Positions 19,274 through 28,087 of a stretch of 64,000 nt of DNA are shown in pieces. The notes under the pieces were generated by a model that was given only the letters and a program-made list of their open reading frames with translations, ran no database searches and was not told the origin of the DNA. The stretch is taken from NCBI RefSeq assembly GCF_002494345.1, contig NZ_NXNI01000001.1:3596001-3660000 (forward strand). The letters are read 5' to 3'. Each line of letters opens with the position of its first letter. Positions within the stretch are counted from its first letter, which is position 1. This DNA comes from Natrinema ejinorense. GTDB lineage: Archaea; Halobacteriota; Halobacteria; Halobacteriales; Natrialbaceae. The position numbers and the translations under genes were made by a program.

Positions 19274-19711
19274 GTGTGTAGCTCCATCTATCGACGTTTG
19301 GGTCGTTCTGCGCGTGGAACAGTCGTCGGAACGGAATCGAACGAGACCCAGCCGATCCGACGCACCGTCCGAGGATTTGTCCGACGGTCCGCAGCCAACG
19401 GCGGTACGTCGGACCCGGATCCACTGTCGCGGCGAACGGTCGTGGTCGCTATCTCGGGAACGAACGGTGCTGCCGCGAGCGGTAGTGCACGTCCCGGCGA
19501 GTCGGCTGAGCGAGCCGACCGGGACGACGTTCCGACCGGGTCGGCCTCGAGTCGAGTAGCCATCGGCGAGCGGCCCGACGGAGCGACCCGGTACGTCGGC
19601 GTCGTCGCTCGGACCGTCGACGGCCGGCACGTCGTCGTCCGCGGCGACGAACTACTCGCGGCTCGACGTCTCCGGTCGGCATCCGTCGACGGGCCGGCGT
19701 TCGGAGACTGA
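19274..19711 (+). CDS. Possible hypothetical protein (weak)
   Basis: A GTG-started frame of 145 codons. The C-terminal third (TRYVGVVARTVDGRHVVVRG followed by DELLAARRL) reads like a real haloarchaeal protein, with hydrophobic beta-type alternation and G/C-rich third positions. The N-terminal half is low-complexity Ser/Arg/Thr-rich and may not be translated. A minus-strand frame overlaps but would run through the next real gene. I do not recognise a family. The true start could be further in. Confidence 0.3.
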   Translation: MCSSIYRRLGRSARGTVVGTESNETQPIRRTVRGFVRRSAANGGTSDPDPLSRRTVVVAISGTNGAAASGSARPGESAERADRDDVPTGSASSRVAIGERPDGATRYVGVVARTVDGRHVVVRGDELLAARRLRSASVDGPAFGD

Positions 19712-19894
19712 CCACGTCCGTTCTGTCCACTCCGCGAGGGTGCGCCGTCGGCTACTGTTCGGGGCGGCCCCTTCGTCACCGATCCCGAACCGCGGGCCGA
19801 CGCGACGAGTCGCCCCCTCGTATATCGGTACCGATCCACACTGCCATAATCCGCAAGTAGCAGTCCTACCCCTTCGGATCCCGTCCGTTGTCGT

Positions 19895-20254
19895 ATGGTG
19901 ACTGCAACTGCGCCCGACCGAGGATTGAATCGACCGGGGTCTCCCGGACTGCGGACCGCGTTCTTCGGCGTCTGGTTCGTCGATCTCGTCGCGACGATCC
20001 TGTTTTTCTCCGTCCCGTATGCCACCGAGATCAATCCCGTGACGGTCTTCCTTCACGACGTCTTCGGAGTCGCCGGCGTGGTTCTCGCCGCGCTCATCTA
20101 CGCTGGACTCGTCGTCGTGATCGGCTTGCTTCTGCCGACCCCGTTTGACGTCGGCTTCGTGATGTCCGTCGTCGTCATGTATGCCCTCTTCGCGAGCAAC
20201 AACGTCGTTCTCCTGGTGGCTCGGGAGCCGTTACTCGCGCCGTTCGTCCCGTAA
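19895..20254 (+). CDS. Small membrane protein (three to four helices), DUF5658-like
   Basis: The 119-residue protein starts at an ATG at 19895 with a short polar N terminus. Hydrophobic segments follow: FFGVWFVDLVATILFFSVP, VTVFLHDVFGVAGVVLAALI and YAGLVVVIGLLLP, then VGFVMSVVVMYALFASNNVV. The arrangement is like the small DUF5658-type membrane proteins of haloarchaea. No catalytic motif is seen. Its neighbour at 20421 is also a small membrane protein on the same strand. Confidence 0.65.
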   Translation: MVTATAPDRGLNRPGSPGLRTAFFGVWFVDLVATILFFSVPYATEINPVTVFLHDVFGVAGVVLAALIYAGLVVVIGLLLPTPFDVGFVMSVVVMYALFASNNVVLLVAREPLLAPFVP

Positions 20255-20420
20255 CCCAGCGACGGAACCGAACCGGATCGTCCTCGAATCGGACTGAAAA
20301 ACGGCTGTCGGTCGTGATCCGTTCAGTTCCGTCGCGGACGCGTGCGGCATGTTTTAATACTAACCGGTGAACACGGATAGCTATGTCTTCACGGACGACT
20401 CAGCGATCGGTGGTGAAGCG

Positions 20421-20648
20421 ATGAACACGTACGACGGGTTCTGGGACGTCATGTCCGCGTATGCCCCGTACTTCTATCTCATGCTCGTGATCGTCACGCT
20501 GATGGCCGTCCTGAACGCGGTCGCGATGGTACTCGGGGACCAATCCGAGGGAGCGTTCGCGATATCGATGGTCGTCTTCGGGATCCTCGGACTCACTGGA
20601 CTCGGCCTCGCAATCGTCCTGTGGCAGTGCAAGCGTCGGTCACAATAG
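20421..20648 (+). CDS. Small two-helix membrane protein
   Basis: A 75-residue protein starting at the ATG at 20421. It has two hydrophobic segments (YFYLMLVIVTLMAVLNAVAM and AISMVVFGILGLTGLGLAIV) and a basic tail (CKRRSQ). An upstream GTG at 20367 would add a polar stretch with no clear role. An AT-rich TTTTAATACTAA tract lies at 20352-20362. Function is unknown. Confidence 0.65.
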   Translation: MNTYDGFWDVMSAYAPYFYLMLVIVTLMAVLNAVAMVLGDQSEGAFAISMVVFGILGLTGLGLAIVLWQCKRRSQ

Positions 20649-20815
20649 CCCTCCCGTTCACCTACCCGACCCGTCCGTCCGCGCTGAACCCCTCGGTGGC
20701 GGTAGGGCGTGCTGGAGTCGAGCGAGTCGTCCAAGCACTTCAATTACCGATGGGTGGCGCACAATTAATCGTCGAACCGTGAGATTCTTTTACCCGTGGC
20801 TGTTGTCCGCTAGTT

Positions 20816-21742
20816 ATGTCTCCACATGCCCCGGACGACGAGGCACTCCTCGAGACTGCTCGGACCGCTCCCGAGAACGTCGATCTCGACGCGGTCGTCG
20901 CGCTGTTCGACGCCGAACGGGGGCACGTTCGCAACGTCGCGTTGCGGTGTGCGCTCTTCGTCGCGGTCGACGACCCGGATCGCGTCGCTGCGATCAGCGA
21001 GCGGGTCATCGAACGCCTCGAGGACGAGTTTCCCGTCGCGAGGAGTACTGCCGCCGCCGTCCTCGCGACTATTGCCAACGAGCACCCCGAGGCAGTCCGT
21101 CCGGGGCTCCCGGCGCTCGTCGACACGCTCGACCAACACCCACCCCGGACCGGCTATCGGGCGGCGCGAGCACTGGGGCCGGTACTCGAGGCGGAGCCGG
21201 CCGGGTTCGTGCCGGAGGCGGATGCCCTCCTCGACGTGCTGGCCGACCCGCCGACGGTGTGGGCACCCGGTCCCTCGGAGTTGGCGGAATTCCCCGCCGG
21301 AAAGCGGGATTCGGTGGCGGACTGCCTGGAATCCCGCCGGGACGAAATCGAAACGGACAGGGCACGTGCACGCGGGATCCGAGAGTTTACCGCACACGCA
21401 CTCGTCGAGGTCACGGCGAGAGCGCCCGAGGCCGTTGCCGACCGCCTCGAGGAATTCGTGCCGGCGCTCTCGAACGAGCCGCCGCTCGCCCGCGCGGCGA
21501 CCATCGACGCGATCGCGAACGTCGCACGGGCCGACCCGGCGGCCGCCGAGCCGACGATCGACGCGGTGATCGACCGGCTCGAGGACGAGGCCGAGTACGT
21601 CCGCGCACACGCGGTGCGTGCGCTCGGGTTTGCCGAAGCGACGGACGCGGTCGAGCCGCTTCGGACGGTGGCGGAGGAGGCCGACGGCGAAGTCGGGGAG
21701 CTGGCAGCGGACACTGCCGAGTGGCTCGTCGATGCGGACTGA
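20816..21742 (+). CDS. HEAT-repeat protein
   Basis: The 308-residue protein is almost entirely alpha-helical and made of repeated ~40-residue units, with ends such as VRNVALRCALFVAV, ARSTAAAVLATIANEHPEAV, RAATIDAIANVARADPAAAE and VRAHAVRALGFAEATDAVEP. This is the pattern of PBS-lyase-type HEAT repeats. Such proteins act as protein-binding scaffolds in the cytoplasm. It is acidic, as expected in a halophile. No neighbour suggests its partner. The start ATG at 20816 has no strong competitor. Confidence 0.82.
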   Translation: MSPHAPDDEALLETARTAPENVDLDAVVALFDAERGHVRNVALRCALFVAVDDPDRVAAISERVIERLEDEFPVARSTAAAVLATIANEHPEAVRPGLPALVDTLDQHPPRTGYRAARALGPVLEAEPAGFVPEADALLDVLADPPTVWAPGPSELAEFPAGKRDSVADCLESRRDEIETDRARARGIREFTAHALVEVTARAPEAVADRLEEFVPALSNEPPLARAATIDAIANVARADPAAAEPTIDAVIDRLEDEAEYVRAHAVRALGFAEATDAVEPLRTVAEEADGEVGELAADTAEWLVDAD

Positions 21743-21944
21743 GCGCGAGTGCGGTCGGTGTGTTCGGTGGCCGTGTGACAGGCTCTGATTCCCTCGGGCG
21801 AGGCCGGCAGGCTCGTACCCTGCGGGCGTGCCACCGGGAAGTCGTCTCTGGCTTGGCGGACGTGAACCGGCGTTCCCAATCAGATAGAAAAGCTACTTTT
21901 ACGCCTCGAATTTATCCAGGCCATCATTACACTTATGTATGATA

Positions 21945-21960
21945 AACCTTGATTAAGGTT
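21945..21960. promoter_or_regulatory. Inverted repeat before the ABC transporter operon
   Basis: AACCTT and AAGGTT form a perfect six-base inverted repeat with a four-base spacer, ending three bases before the ATG of the solute-binding protein at 21964. AT-rich sequence lies just upstream (21909-21944). The position suits an operator that blocks transcription start. The TrmB regulator at the end of the same gene block is a candidate binder, by position only. Confidence 0.45.
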
Positions 21961-21963
21961 CGT

Positions 21964-23673
21964 ATGGTTCGAAGTTCAGCAAGTGGGGACTATAGCGATG
22001 TCGTGTCCCGACGGGAGTTCGTATCGCTTGCAGGTGCGACGGGTGCCGCGGCGGTTGCCGGCTGTCTCAGTGGTGACAGCGACGACGGCGACTGGTTCGT
22101 TGGCACACAGACCGACTTTCCGGCCAGTAATTATCACTGGAATCTCCTTCAGGGGTGGAAGATCCCCCACGACCGGTTCGGGCTGTTCGCACAGTGGACG
22201 CAGTACCTGATCGAGGACGACGAGTTCCATCCCCACCTCGTTCGGGAGTGGGAGCACGACGACGGCGAGATGACGCTGACGCTCTCCGAGGAATTCACGT
22301 GGGGCAGCGGTGACGATATCACCGCCGACGACCTCGCCTTCCAACTCGAGATTCTCGAGGCGGCCCAGCAGCCGATCTGGCAGTTCATCGAGGACGTCGA
22401 AGCGACCGACGAGTACGAATTGACCGTCTCCTACCCCGCGGAAACGAATCCTGACCTCATCGAGTACGCGCTGTTGGCCGAGCAGGCCGCCTACTCGCCC
22501 GCGGACTGGGAGGGCGAGAACTGGGAGGACGACCCTGCCGGCGTCGAGATCAAAGACCCCGATCCGTCGGGTCCCATCGCACTGACGGAACACAACGACG
22601 ATTACTCCCAGACCGAGCCCCGCGACGGGCTCGAGGAGTACGCCGACCACCATTTGGCCGATCACTACAACTGGGACGGCTACCGGACCGAGAACCGTTC
22701 GAAAAACAACAACGTCTACGAGTCGCTGAAACGCGGTGAAGCCCACGGGCAACACAGCCTGTATGCACCGCCGGAGATCCTGGAAACGTTCCCGGAGCAC
22801 ATCCGCAATTTCCAGGTCCCCGGTGGCTTCGGGATGGCGATCTGGTTCGATCACGAGGCCGAACCCTGGGATCAGCGTGAGGTCCGCCAGGCCCTGTATC
22901 ACTCGATCGACCGCGAAGCAGTGATCTCGACCGTCGGCGAGAGTACGAAGGTCGGCCCACATCCAGCTCCGACCGGACTCACGTGGGCTACCGTCGACGA
23001 CTGGCTCGGTTCGTCCGAGCCGGATGGCTTTACCGTCTACGATCACGATCCCGATCGAGCCGAAGCACTGCTCGAGGAGGCCGGCTACGAGATGGGTGAG
23101 ATCGAAGTCGAGCTGGCGTATCCGGAAGGGTGGTCCGACTGGGCGGACGCATCCCAGACCATCGTCGACCACCTCAACGAAGCCGGCTGGGACGCGGCGG
23201 GCGACCCTCGAGGTGGCGGGCCCGGGAGCTACGCGGGGTCCGGTCCCGACGTCTTCGTCGACCAGCATACGGAGGGCGGTGCACCGCGCATGAACCACCC
23301 GTACTTCTCGCTGGACTACATCCTTCGCAACCGGCTGCGCGACACCGAGGGCCACTTCGCGAACTACCCGACAGAGATCGAACTCGACGGGGAGACGATC
23401 GACATCGAAGCGGCGCTTCAGGAGCTGGCCACGACGAGCGACCGATCCGAGCAGGAGGAAATCGTCGAACGGCTGGCGCGCGTCGTCAACGAGGACGTCC
23501 CCTGCATCTACGTGATGGAGAAGTACGAGCAGTCGTTCATCAACGGCGATCGCTTCGAGATCCCCGACGACTCGCCGCACTTCTACTCCTACTGGCCGAT
23601 GTGGTGGCTTCCCAAGGTCGACGAGAGCCTCGAGGGGTACGATACGCCCGGCCTGATGAAACTCGACGATTGA
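21964..23673 (+). CDS. ABC transporter solute-binding lipoprotein, Opp/Dpp (family 5)
   Basis: The 569-residue protein starts at the ATG at 21964 (a TTG at 21949 is possible but lies inside the inverted repeat). It has a twin-arginine motif (SRREFVSLAG) and a lipobox with Cys34 (AVAGC). The mature part is a periplasmic-type family 5 binding protein with WEHDDGEMTLTLSEEFTWGS, a helical segment WDQREVRQALYHSIDREAVI and VYDHDPDRAEALLEEAGY. Family 5 proteins bind peptides but also nickel, opines and oligosaccharides. The downstream glycosidase and TrmB regulator suggest an oligosaccharide. Confidence 0.9.
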   Translation: MVRSSASGDYSDVVSRREFVSLAGATGAAAVAGCLSGDSDDGDWFVGTQTDFPASNYHWNLLQGWKIPHDRFGLFAQWTQYLIEDDEFHPHLVREWEHDDGEMTLTLSEEFTWGSGDDITADDLAFQLEILEAAQQPIWQFIEDVEATDEYELTVSYPAETNPDLIEYALLAEQAAYSPADWEGENWEDDPAGVEIKDPDPSGPIALTEHNDDYSQTEPRDGLEEYADHHLADHYNWDGYRTENRSKNNNVYESLKRGEAHGQHSLYAPPEILETFPEHIRNFQVPGGFGMAIWFDHEAEPWDQREVRQALYHSIDREAVISTVGESTKVGPHPAPTGLTWATVDDWLGSSEPDGFTVYDHDPDRAEALLEEAGYEMGEIEVELAYPEGWSDWADASQTIVDHLNEAGWDAAGDPRGGGPGSYAGSGPDVFVDQHTEGGAPRMNHPYFSLDYILRNRLRDTEGHFANYPTEIELDGETIDIEAALQELATTSDRSEQEEIVERLARVVNEDVPCIYVMEKYEQSFINGDRFEIPDDSPHFYSYWPMWWLPKVDESLEGYDTPGLMKLDD

Positions 23674-23695
23674 ACGACGTTCCTGTTACCCGTCT

Positions 23696-24718
23696 ATGAA
23701 CTGGTATCTCAAACGGACCGGACAAGCACTGTTCACGCTCTGGGCGGTCGTCACCATCGCGTTCGTCCTGGCGTGGAGCGTTCCAGGATCCCTGGTCGAT
23801 CACATCGTCGACCAGATCGTCCAGAGCAGCAGTATCGAGCCAGCAGTCGTTCGAGAATCGATCGAAAGCCGACTGATGTTCGACCCGGATGCGTCGGTCA
23901 CCGAGGCGTACGTTACGTACATGACGGAGTTGCTCAACGGCAATCTCGGCTACTCCTTCGTGGCCAGTGACGACGTCAGTACGATACTCGCCGAAGCCGT
24001 CCCGTGGACGCTGCTCGTGATGTCGCTGGCGACCCTCGGAATGTTCGCCATCTCCCTGGCGCTGGGTGCGATCATGGCCTACCGAGAAGGGTCGTGGTTC
24101 GATATCGCGAACACGATCGTGGGAACCGTCACGACCTCGATCCCCTACTTCGTCGCGGCGTTCCTGTTGATCCTCTGGATCGGCTACAGCGACGCGCCGA
24201 TCCTGGAACTGTTTCCGCCACGCGGACAGAAACCGCCTGCCCACGAAGTCGAACCCGGCTTCACCGTCGCGTTCGTCTGGGGTGCACTCAGACACGCGAC
24301 GCTGCCGGCCCTGTCGTATATCGTCACTGGATACGGATTGCTCGCGCTCTCGATGCGGGGCAACAGCATCCAGACTCTCGGCGAGGACTACGTCAGGGTC
24401 GCCGAGCTTCGCGGGCTCCCCTCGCGACGGATCGCGCTCCGATACGTCGGGCGAAACGCCGTCCTTCCACTCTACACCAGCCTGTTGCTCTCGATCGGGT
24501 TCATGCTGGGGTCGTCGGTGGTACTCGAGCAGATCTTCCAGTACCGCGGCGTCGGCTACTGGATGTACGAGGCGATCGACGCCAACGATGTCCCGCTGAT
24601 GATGGGGACGTTCATCGTCATTACGGTGTGTGTGGTGATCGCGACCTTCGTCGCGGACGTGACCTACAGCATGCTGGATCCGCGGATCAAATCGGGTGAT
24701 CAGGGTGAAGCGTACTGA
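23696..24718 (+). CDS. ABC transporter permease, DppB type
   Basis: The 340-residue protein has six membrane segments and the EAA-type coupling loop DYVRVAELRGLPSRRIALRY, which contacts the ATPase. The N-terminal segment LKRTGQALFTLWAVVTIAFV is that of DppB/OppB permeases. It starts 22 bases after the binding-protein gene and overlaps the next permease by 23 bases, so all are one operon. It forms half of the membrane channel. Confidence 0.93.
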   Translation: MNWYLKRTGQALFTLWAVVTIAFVLAWSVPGSLVDHIVDQIVQSSSIEPAVVRESIESRLMFDPDASVTEAYVTYMTELLNGNLGYSFVASDDVSTILAEAVPWTLLVMSLATLGMFAISLALGAIMAYREGSWFDIANTIVGTVTTSIPYFVAAFLLILWIGYSDAPILELFPPRGQKPPAHEVEPGFTVAFVWGALRHATLPALSYIVTGYGLLALSMRGNSIQTLGEDYVRVAELRGLPSRRIALRYVGRNAVLPLYTSLLLSIGFMLGSSVVLEQIFQYRGVGYWMYEAIDANDVPLMMGTFIVITVCVVIATFVADVTYSMLDPRIKSGDQGEAY

Positions 24719-25832
24719 GGACGACCGTCCCGACCGCGACGGTCCAAACGACTGCGGCCTCCGTACCGACGGCGGGACCGGCGGGATGTTCGGCGAGTCG
24801 GCCGTCACGGAGGTGACCCGCCGTCAACAGGTCCGGGAAACGCTCGAGGAGTCGGTCGTCGCTCCGTTCACGGTGGCGTGGTCGGACTGGCGAACGAAGG
24901 TCGCGCTGATTCTCATCAGTGGCTTCGTCGCGACGGCGATCCTCGTCTGGCTCCATCAGCTCGGCTACACCGTGTTGAACGACGTGCTTCGAGTGGGTGG
25001 ATCGCCCTGGCAACTCGAGGCACCACGGAGCCCGGCGGGGCTCGAGCAAGACCGGATCGCCGTCCGACCGTTTCGGACCTGGCGGTACCCGCTCGGAACG
25101 TTCAAAAACGGCGTCGGCGTTCTGTCGGCGATGCTCTGGGCGACGCCCGGAATGGTACAGATGATCGTCGCCGGCGGGATCTTCTCGACGGTGATGGCGA
25201 CCGTCGTCGGGACGGTCTCGGGATACAAGGGCGGCACCGTCGAGTCGGTGCTCAACACGATCGTCGACGTCGCGATGTCGATCCCCGGACTGCCACTCGT
25301 CGTCGTGCTCGTGGCGATCATCCAGCCGTCGTCGCCGTACGTGATCGGGATCCTCATCACGATCAACATCTGGGCCGGGCTCGCACGGACGATCCACTCG
25401 CAGGTGCTCTCCTTGCGCGAGGAATCCTACGTCGAGGCCTCGCGGACGATGGGAATCTCCACGCCACAGATCATTCGGAAGGACATCCTGCCGAACCTGA
25501 TGCCGTATATCTCCGTCAACTTCGTCTACGCGGCCCGACGGGTCGTCTACGACAGCATCGCGCTGTACTACCTGGGGCTGCTCGGCGGCGCGACGGCCGA
25601 GAACTGGGGCGTGATGCTCGACTGGGCGCACAATGCGAACTACGCCCTCTCCGTCTCCGGTCGGTCGTACATGCTGCTCTTCCCGATGCTCCCCATCGTC
25701 CTGTTGTCGATGGCACTGATCCTCCTCTCGCAGGGGACTGACAAACTGTTCAACCCGCGTGTCCGAACGCGCCACGCGGGGGAGACGGTTCAGGACGACG
25801 ACGCCGACACCGCAATCAATCCACCCGCGTAA
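24696..25832 (+). CDS. ABC transporter permease, DppC type
   Basis: The 378-residue permease begins at a GTG at 24696 (a GTG at 24705 is also possible), overlapping the end of the DppB-type gene, which suggests translational coupling. After a polar N-terminal extension of about 60 residues come six membrane segments and the coupling loop SYVEASRTMGISTPQIIRKD then ILPNLMP. It pairs with the DppB-type protein to make the channel. The N-terminal extension is acidic and not part of the transport fold. Confidence 0.92.
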   Translation: MIRVKRTEDDRPDRDGPNDCGLRTDGGTGGMFGESAVTEVTRRQQVRETLEESVVAPFTVAWSDWRTKVALILISGFVATAILVWLHQLGYTVLNDVLRVGGSPWQLEAPRSPAGLEQDRIAVRPFRTWRYPLGTFKNGVGVLSAMLWATPGMVQMIVAGGIFSTVMATVVGTVSGYKGGTVESVLNTIVDVAMSIPGLPLVVVLVAIIQPSSPYVIGILITINIWAGLARTIHSQVLSLREESYVEASRTMGISTPQIIRKDILPNLMPYISVNFVYAARRVVYDSIALYYLGLLGGATAENWGVMLDWAHNANYALSVSGRSYMLLFPMLPIVLLSMALILLSQGTDKLFNPRVRTRHAGETVQDDDADTAINPPA

Positions 25833-25835
25833 CCA

Positions 25836-26939
25836 ATGACCGAGCAAGACACACACTTCACGCAGACGGACACGCACAGCACGGACACCGCGACCGATCG
25901 CGTCCTCGAGATACGGGACGCAGAGGTCTACTTCGAGATGGACCGGGGCGTCTCTCGCGTCCTCGACACCGTCGACCTCGACGTCGAACGCGGCGAGATA
26001 CTCGGCGTCGTCGGCGAGAGCGGCAGCGGCAAGTCGATGCTCGCCTCGTCGATGCTCGATGCGGTGGTCGATCCCGGCGTTCTCTCCGGCGAGATAACCT
26101 ACTACCCCGAGGACGGCGAGCCCGTCGACGTCCTCGGACTCTCCGAGCGCGAACTGAAGGGACTGCGCTGGGAGGAGATCTCCATGGTGTTCCAGGGGGC
26201 GATGAGTTCGTTCAACCCGACGATGGGCGTCCGCGAACACTTCGAGGAGACCCTCGCGGCTCACGACGCCGACGTCGAGGCCGGTATGGACCGCGCCCGT
26301 GAGCTGCTCGCCGACCTGCACCTCGAGCCCGAGCGCGTGCTCGATTCGTACCCCCACGAGCTCAGCGGCGGCATGCAACAGCGGGCGTTGATCGCCCTCT
26401 CGCTGATCCTCGAGCCGGACGTGCTCGTGATGGACGAGCCGACGGCGGCGCTGGACCTGCTGATGCAGCGATCGATCCTCGCCCTGCTCGAGGAGCTACA
26501 GGAGAAGTACGACCTGACGATGGTGTTCATCACGCACGACCTGCCGCTGGTCGCCGAACTGGCCGACCGCATCGCCGTGATGTACGCCTTCGAACTGATC
26601 GAGCTGGGACCGACCGAGGAGATCCTCCACCACGCCGCACACCCCTACACGCGGGCCCTGCTGAACGCGACGCCGAACCTCGACGCGCCACTCGAGGAGA
26701 TGCGACCGATCGAGGGGTCGGCACCGGACCCGGTCGACGTTCCGGCGGGCTGTACGTACAACCCGCGGTGTCCCCTCGCCGACGAAACCTGCGTCGGGGA
26801 CGACCCTCCCTTCGAGACGGTCAGCGGCGAGCACGAGGTCACGTGTTTCCACTGGCAGGACGCGGCCGAGGCGGTCCCGTTTACCGCCGAAGCCGCCCAC
26901 GAGGAACGCTCGGCGTCGGCCGCGGGGGAGGGTCAATGA
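25836..26939 (+). CDS. ABC transporter ATP-binding protein, DppD type
   Basis: The 367-residue ATPase has Walker A GESGSGKSMLASS, a Q-loop (MVFQGAMSSFNP), signature LSGGMQQRALIAL, Walker B VLVMDEPTAALDLL and the switch His in VFITHDLPLVAEL. The C terminus has the oligopeptide-transporter tail with a Cys pattern (CTYNPRCPLADETC). It powers the adjacent permeases, working as a heterodimer with the next protein. Its stop overlaps the start of the next gene by four bases (ATGA). Confidence 0.94.
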   Translation: MTEQDTHFTQTDTHSTDTATDRVLEIRDAEVYFEMDRGVSRVLDTVDLDVERGEILGVVGESGSGKSMLASSMLDAVVDPGVLSGEITYYPEDGEPVDVLGLSERELKGLRWEEISMVFQGAMSSFNPTMGVREHFEETLAAHDADVEAGMDRARELLADLHLEPERVLDSYPHELSGGMQQRALIALSLILEPDVLVMDEPTAALDLLMQRSILALLEELQEKYDLTMVFITHDLPLVAELADRIAVMYAFELIELGPTEEILHHAAHPYTRALLNATPNLDAPLEEMRPIEGSAPDPVDVPAGCTYNPRCPLADETCVGDDPPFETVSGEHEVTCFHWQDAAEAVPFTAEAAHEERSASAAGEGQ

Positions 26940-28024
26940 GCGGGGACCCCCTCGTCTCGCTGGACGGCGTCGAGGTCCACTTCGAGGAGAGTCAGGGCTT
27001 GCTCGAGTTCGGCGATCCCGACGTCGTCAGAGCCGTCGACGGCGTCTCGCTGGAGATCGAGGAAAACGACGTCGTCGCCTTCGTCGGGGAGTCGGGCTGT
27101 GGCAAGACCACGCTCGGGAAGACGGCGATCGGGCTTCAGCGGCCAACCGGCGGGAGCGTCCGGTATCGCGGACAGGACGTCTGGGACGCGAAGGATGGTC
27201 GCGGCGACGTCGACATTCCCCACGACGAGATCCGGCGGTCGCTCCAGATCATCCATCAGGATCCCGGCAGCGCGCTCAACCCGAACCGCCGGGTGATGAA
27301 GATACTCGAGGCTCCCCTCAAGCGCTGGCAGTCCGGGATGAGTGCCGGCGATCGCCGCCGGGAGGTGCTCTCGATGCTCGAGCGGGTCGGGATGACGCCC
27401 CCGGAGGACTACGCCGGCCGCTACCCACACCAGCTCTCGGGTGGCGAGCAACAGCGGGTCGCGCTCGTCCGCGCACTGTTGATGGATCCCGATCTGATCC
27501 TGGCCGACGAGGCCATCTCGGCGCTGGACGTCTCGCTGCGCGTCGAGATGATGGACCTGTTGCTCGAGTTGCAGAGCCAGTTCGATACGTCGTTCGTCTT
27601 CGTCTCCCACGACCTCTCGAACGCGCGGTATCTGGCCGCACACGCCGGTGGCCGCATCGGCGTGATGTATCTCGGCCGACTGGTCGAGATCGGTCCCGCG
27701 GAGCGGATCATCAACGACCCGAAACACCCCTACACGAAGGTGCTCCGGTGGGCGACGCCGGATCTCCACGGTGACACGGACGCTGCGGAGCCCCCGGTCC
27801 GAACGATCGACGTGCCCGATCCGAAGGACCCACCCAGCGGCTGCCGGTTTCACACCCGGTGTCCCGAGGCGCGCGAAGCGTGTCGTCGGGCCGATCCCGA
27901 GCGCGTCGCCGTGGGTGAGCGACACGAGGCGGCCTGCTTCCGCGAGGGTGACGACCAGGAGTACTGGTCGTCGCCATCGCTGACCGACGAGAGCGAGTCG
28001 GCCGACACCGCGTCCACGGACTGA
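26936..28024 (+). CDS. ABC transporter ATP-binding protein, DppF type
   Basis: The 362-residue second ATPase has Walker A GESGCGKTTLGKTA, signature LSGGEQQRVALVRA, Walker B LILADEAISALDVS (Ala in place of the common Pro after the catalytic Glu) and VSHDLSNARYLA. The C terminus carries the same Cys-containing oligopeptide tail (CRFHTRCPEAREAC). The ATG at 26936 overlaps the preceding stop, so translation is coupled. It completes a five-gene transporter. Confidence 0.94.
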   Translation: MSGDPLVSLDGVEVHFEESQGLLEFGDPDVVRAVDGVSLEIEENDVVAFVGESGCGKTTLGKTAIGLQRPTGGSVRYRGQDVWDAKDGRGDVDIPHDEIRRSLQIIHQDPGSALNPNRRVMKILEAPLKRWQSGMSAGDRRREVLSMLERVGMTPPEDYAGRYPHQLSGGEQQRVALVRALLMDPDLILADEAISALDVSLRVEMMDLLLELQSQFDTSFVFVSHDLSNARYLAAHAGGRIGVMYLGRLVEIGPAERIINDPKHPYTKVLRWATPDLHGDTDAAEPPVRTIDVPDPKDPPSGCRFHTRCPEAREACRRADPERVAVGERHEAACFREGDDQEYWSSPSLTDESESADTASTD

Positions 28025-28051
28025 GGTCCCGTCGACCCGCCGGTGACCACC

Positions 28052-28066
28052 TAGTTTTAAGAACTA
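28052..28066. promoter_or_regulatory. TATA-like element with overlapping inverted repeat before the GH3 gene
   Basis: TAGTT and AACTA form an inverted repeat with a five-base centre, and the TTTTAAGA core at 28055-28062 is 26-33 bases before the ATG at 28088. This suggests that the glycosidase has its own promoter, with an operator lying over the TATA element, in addition to read-through from the transporter operon. Confidence 0.45.
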
Positions 28067-28087
28067 ACCGCACGATTGAAAACTACG

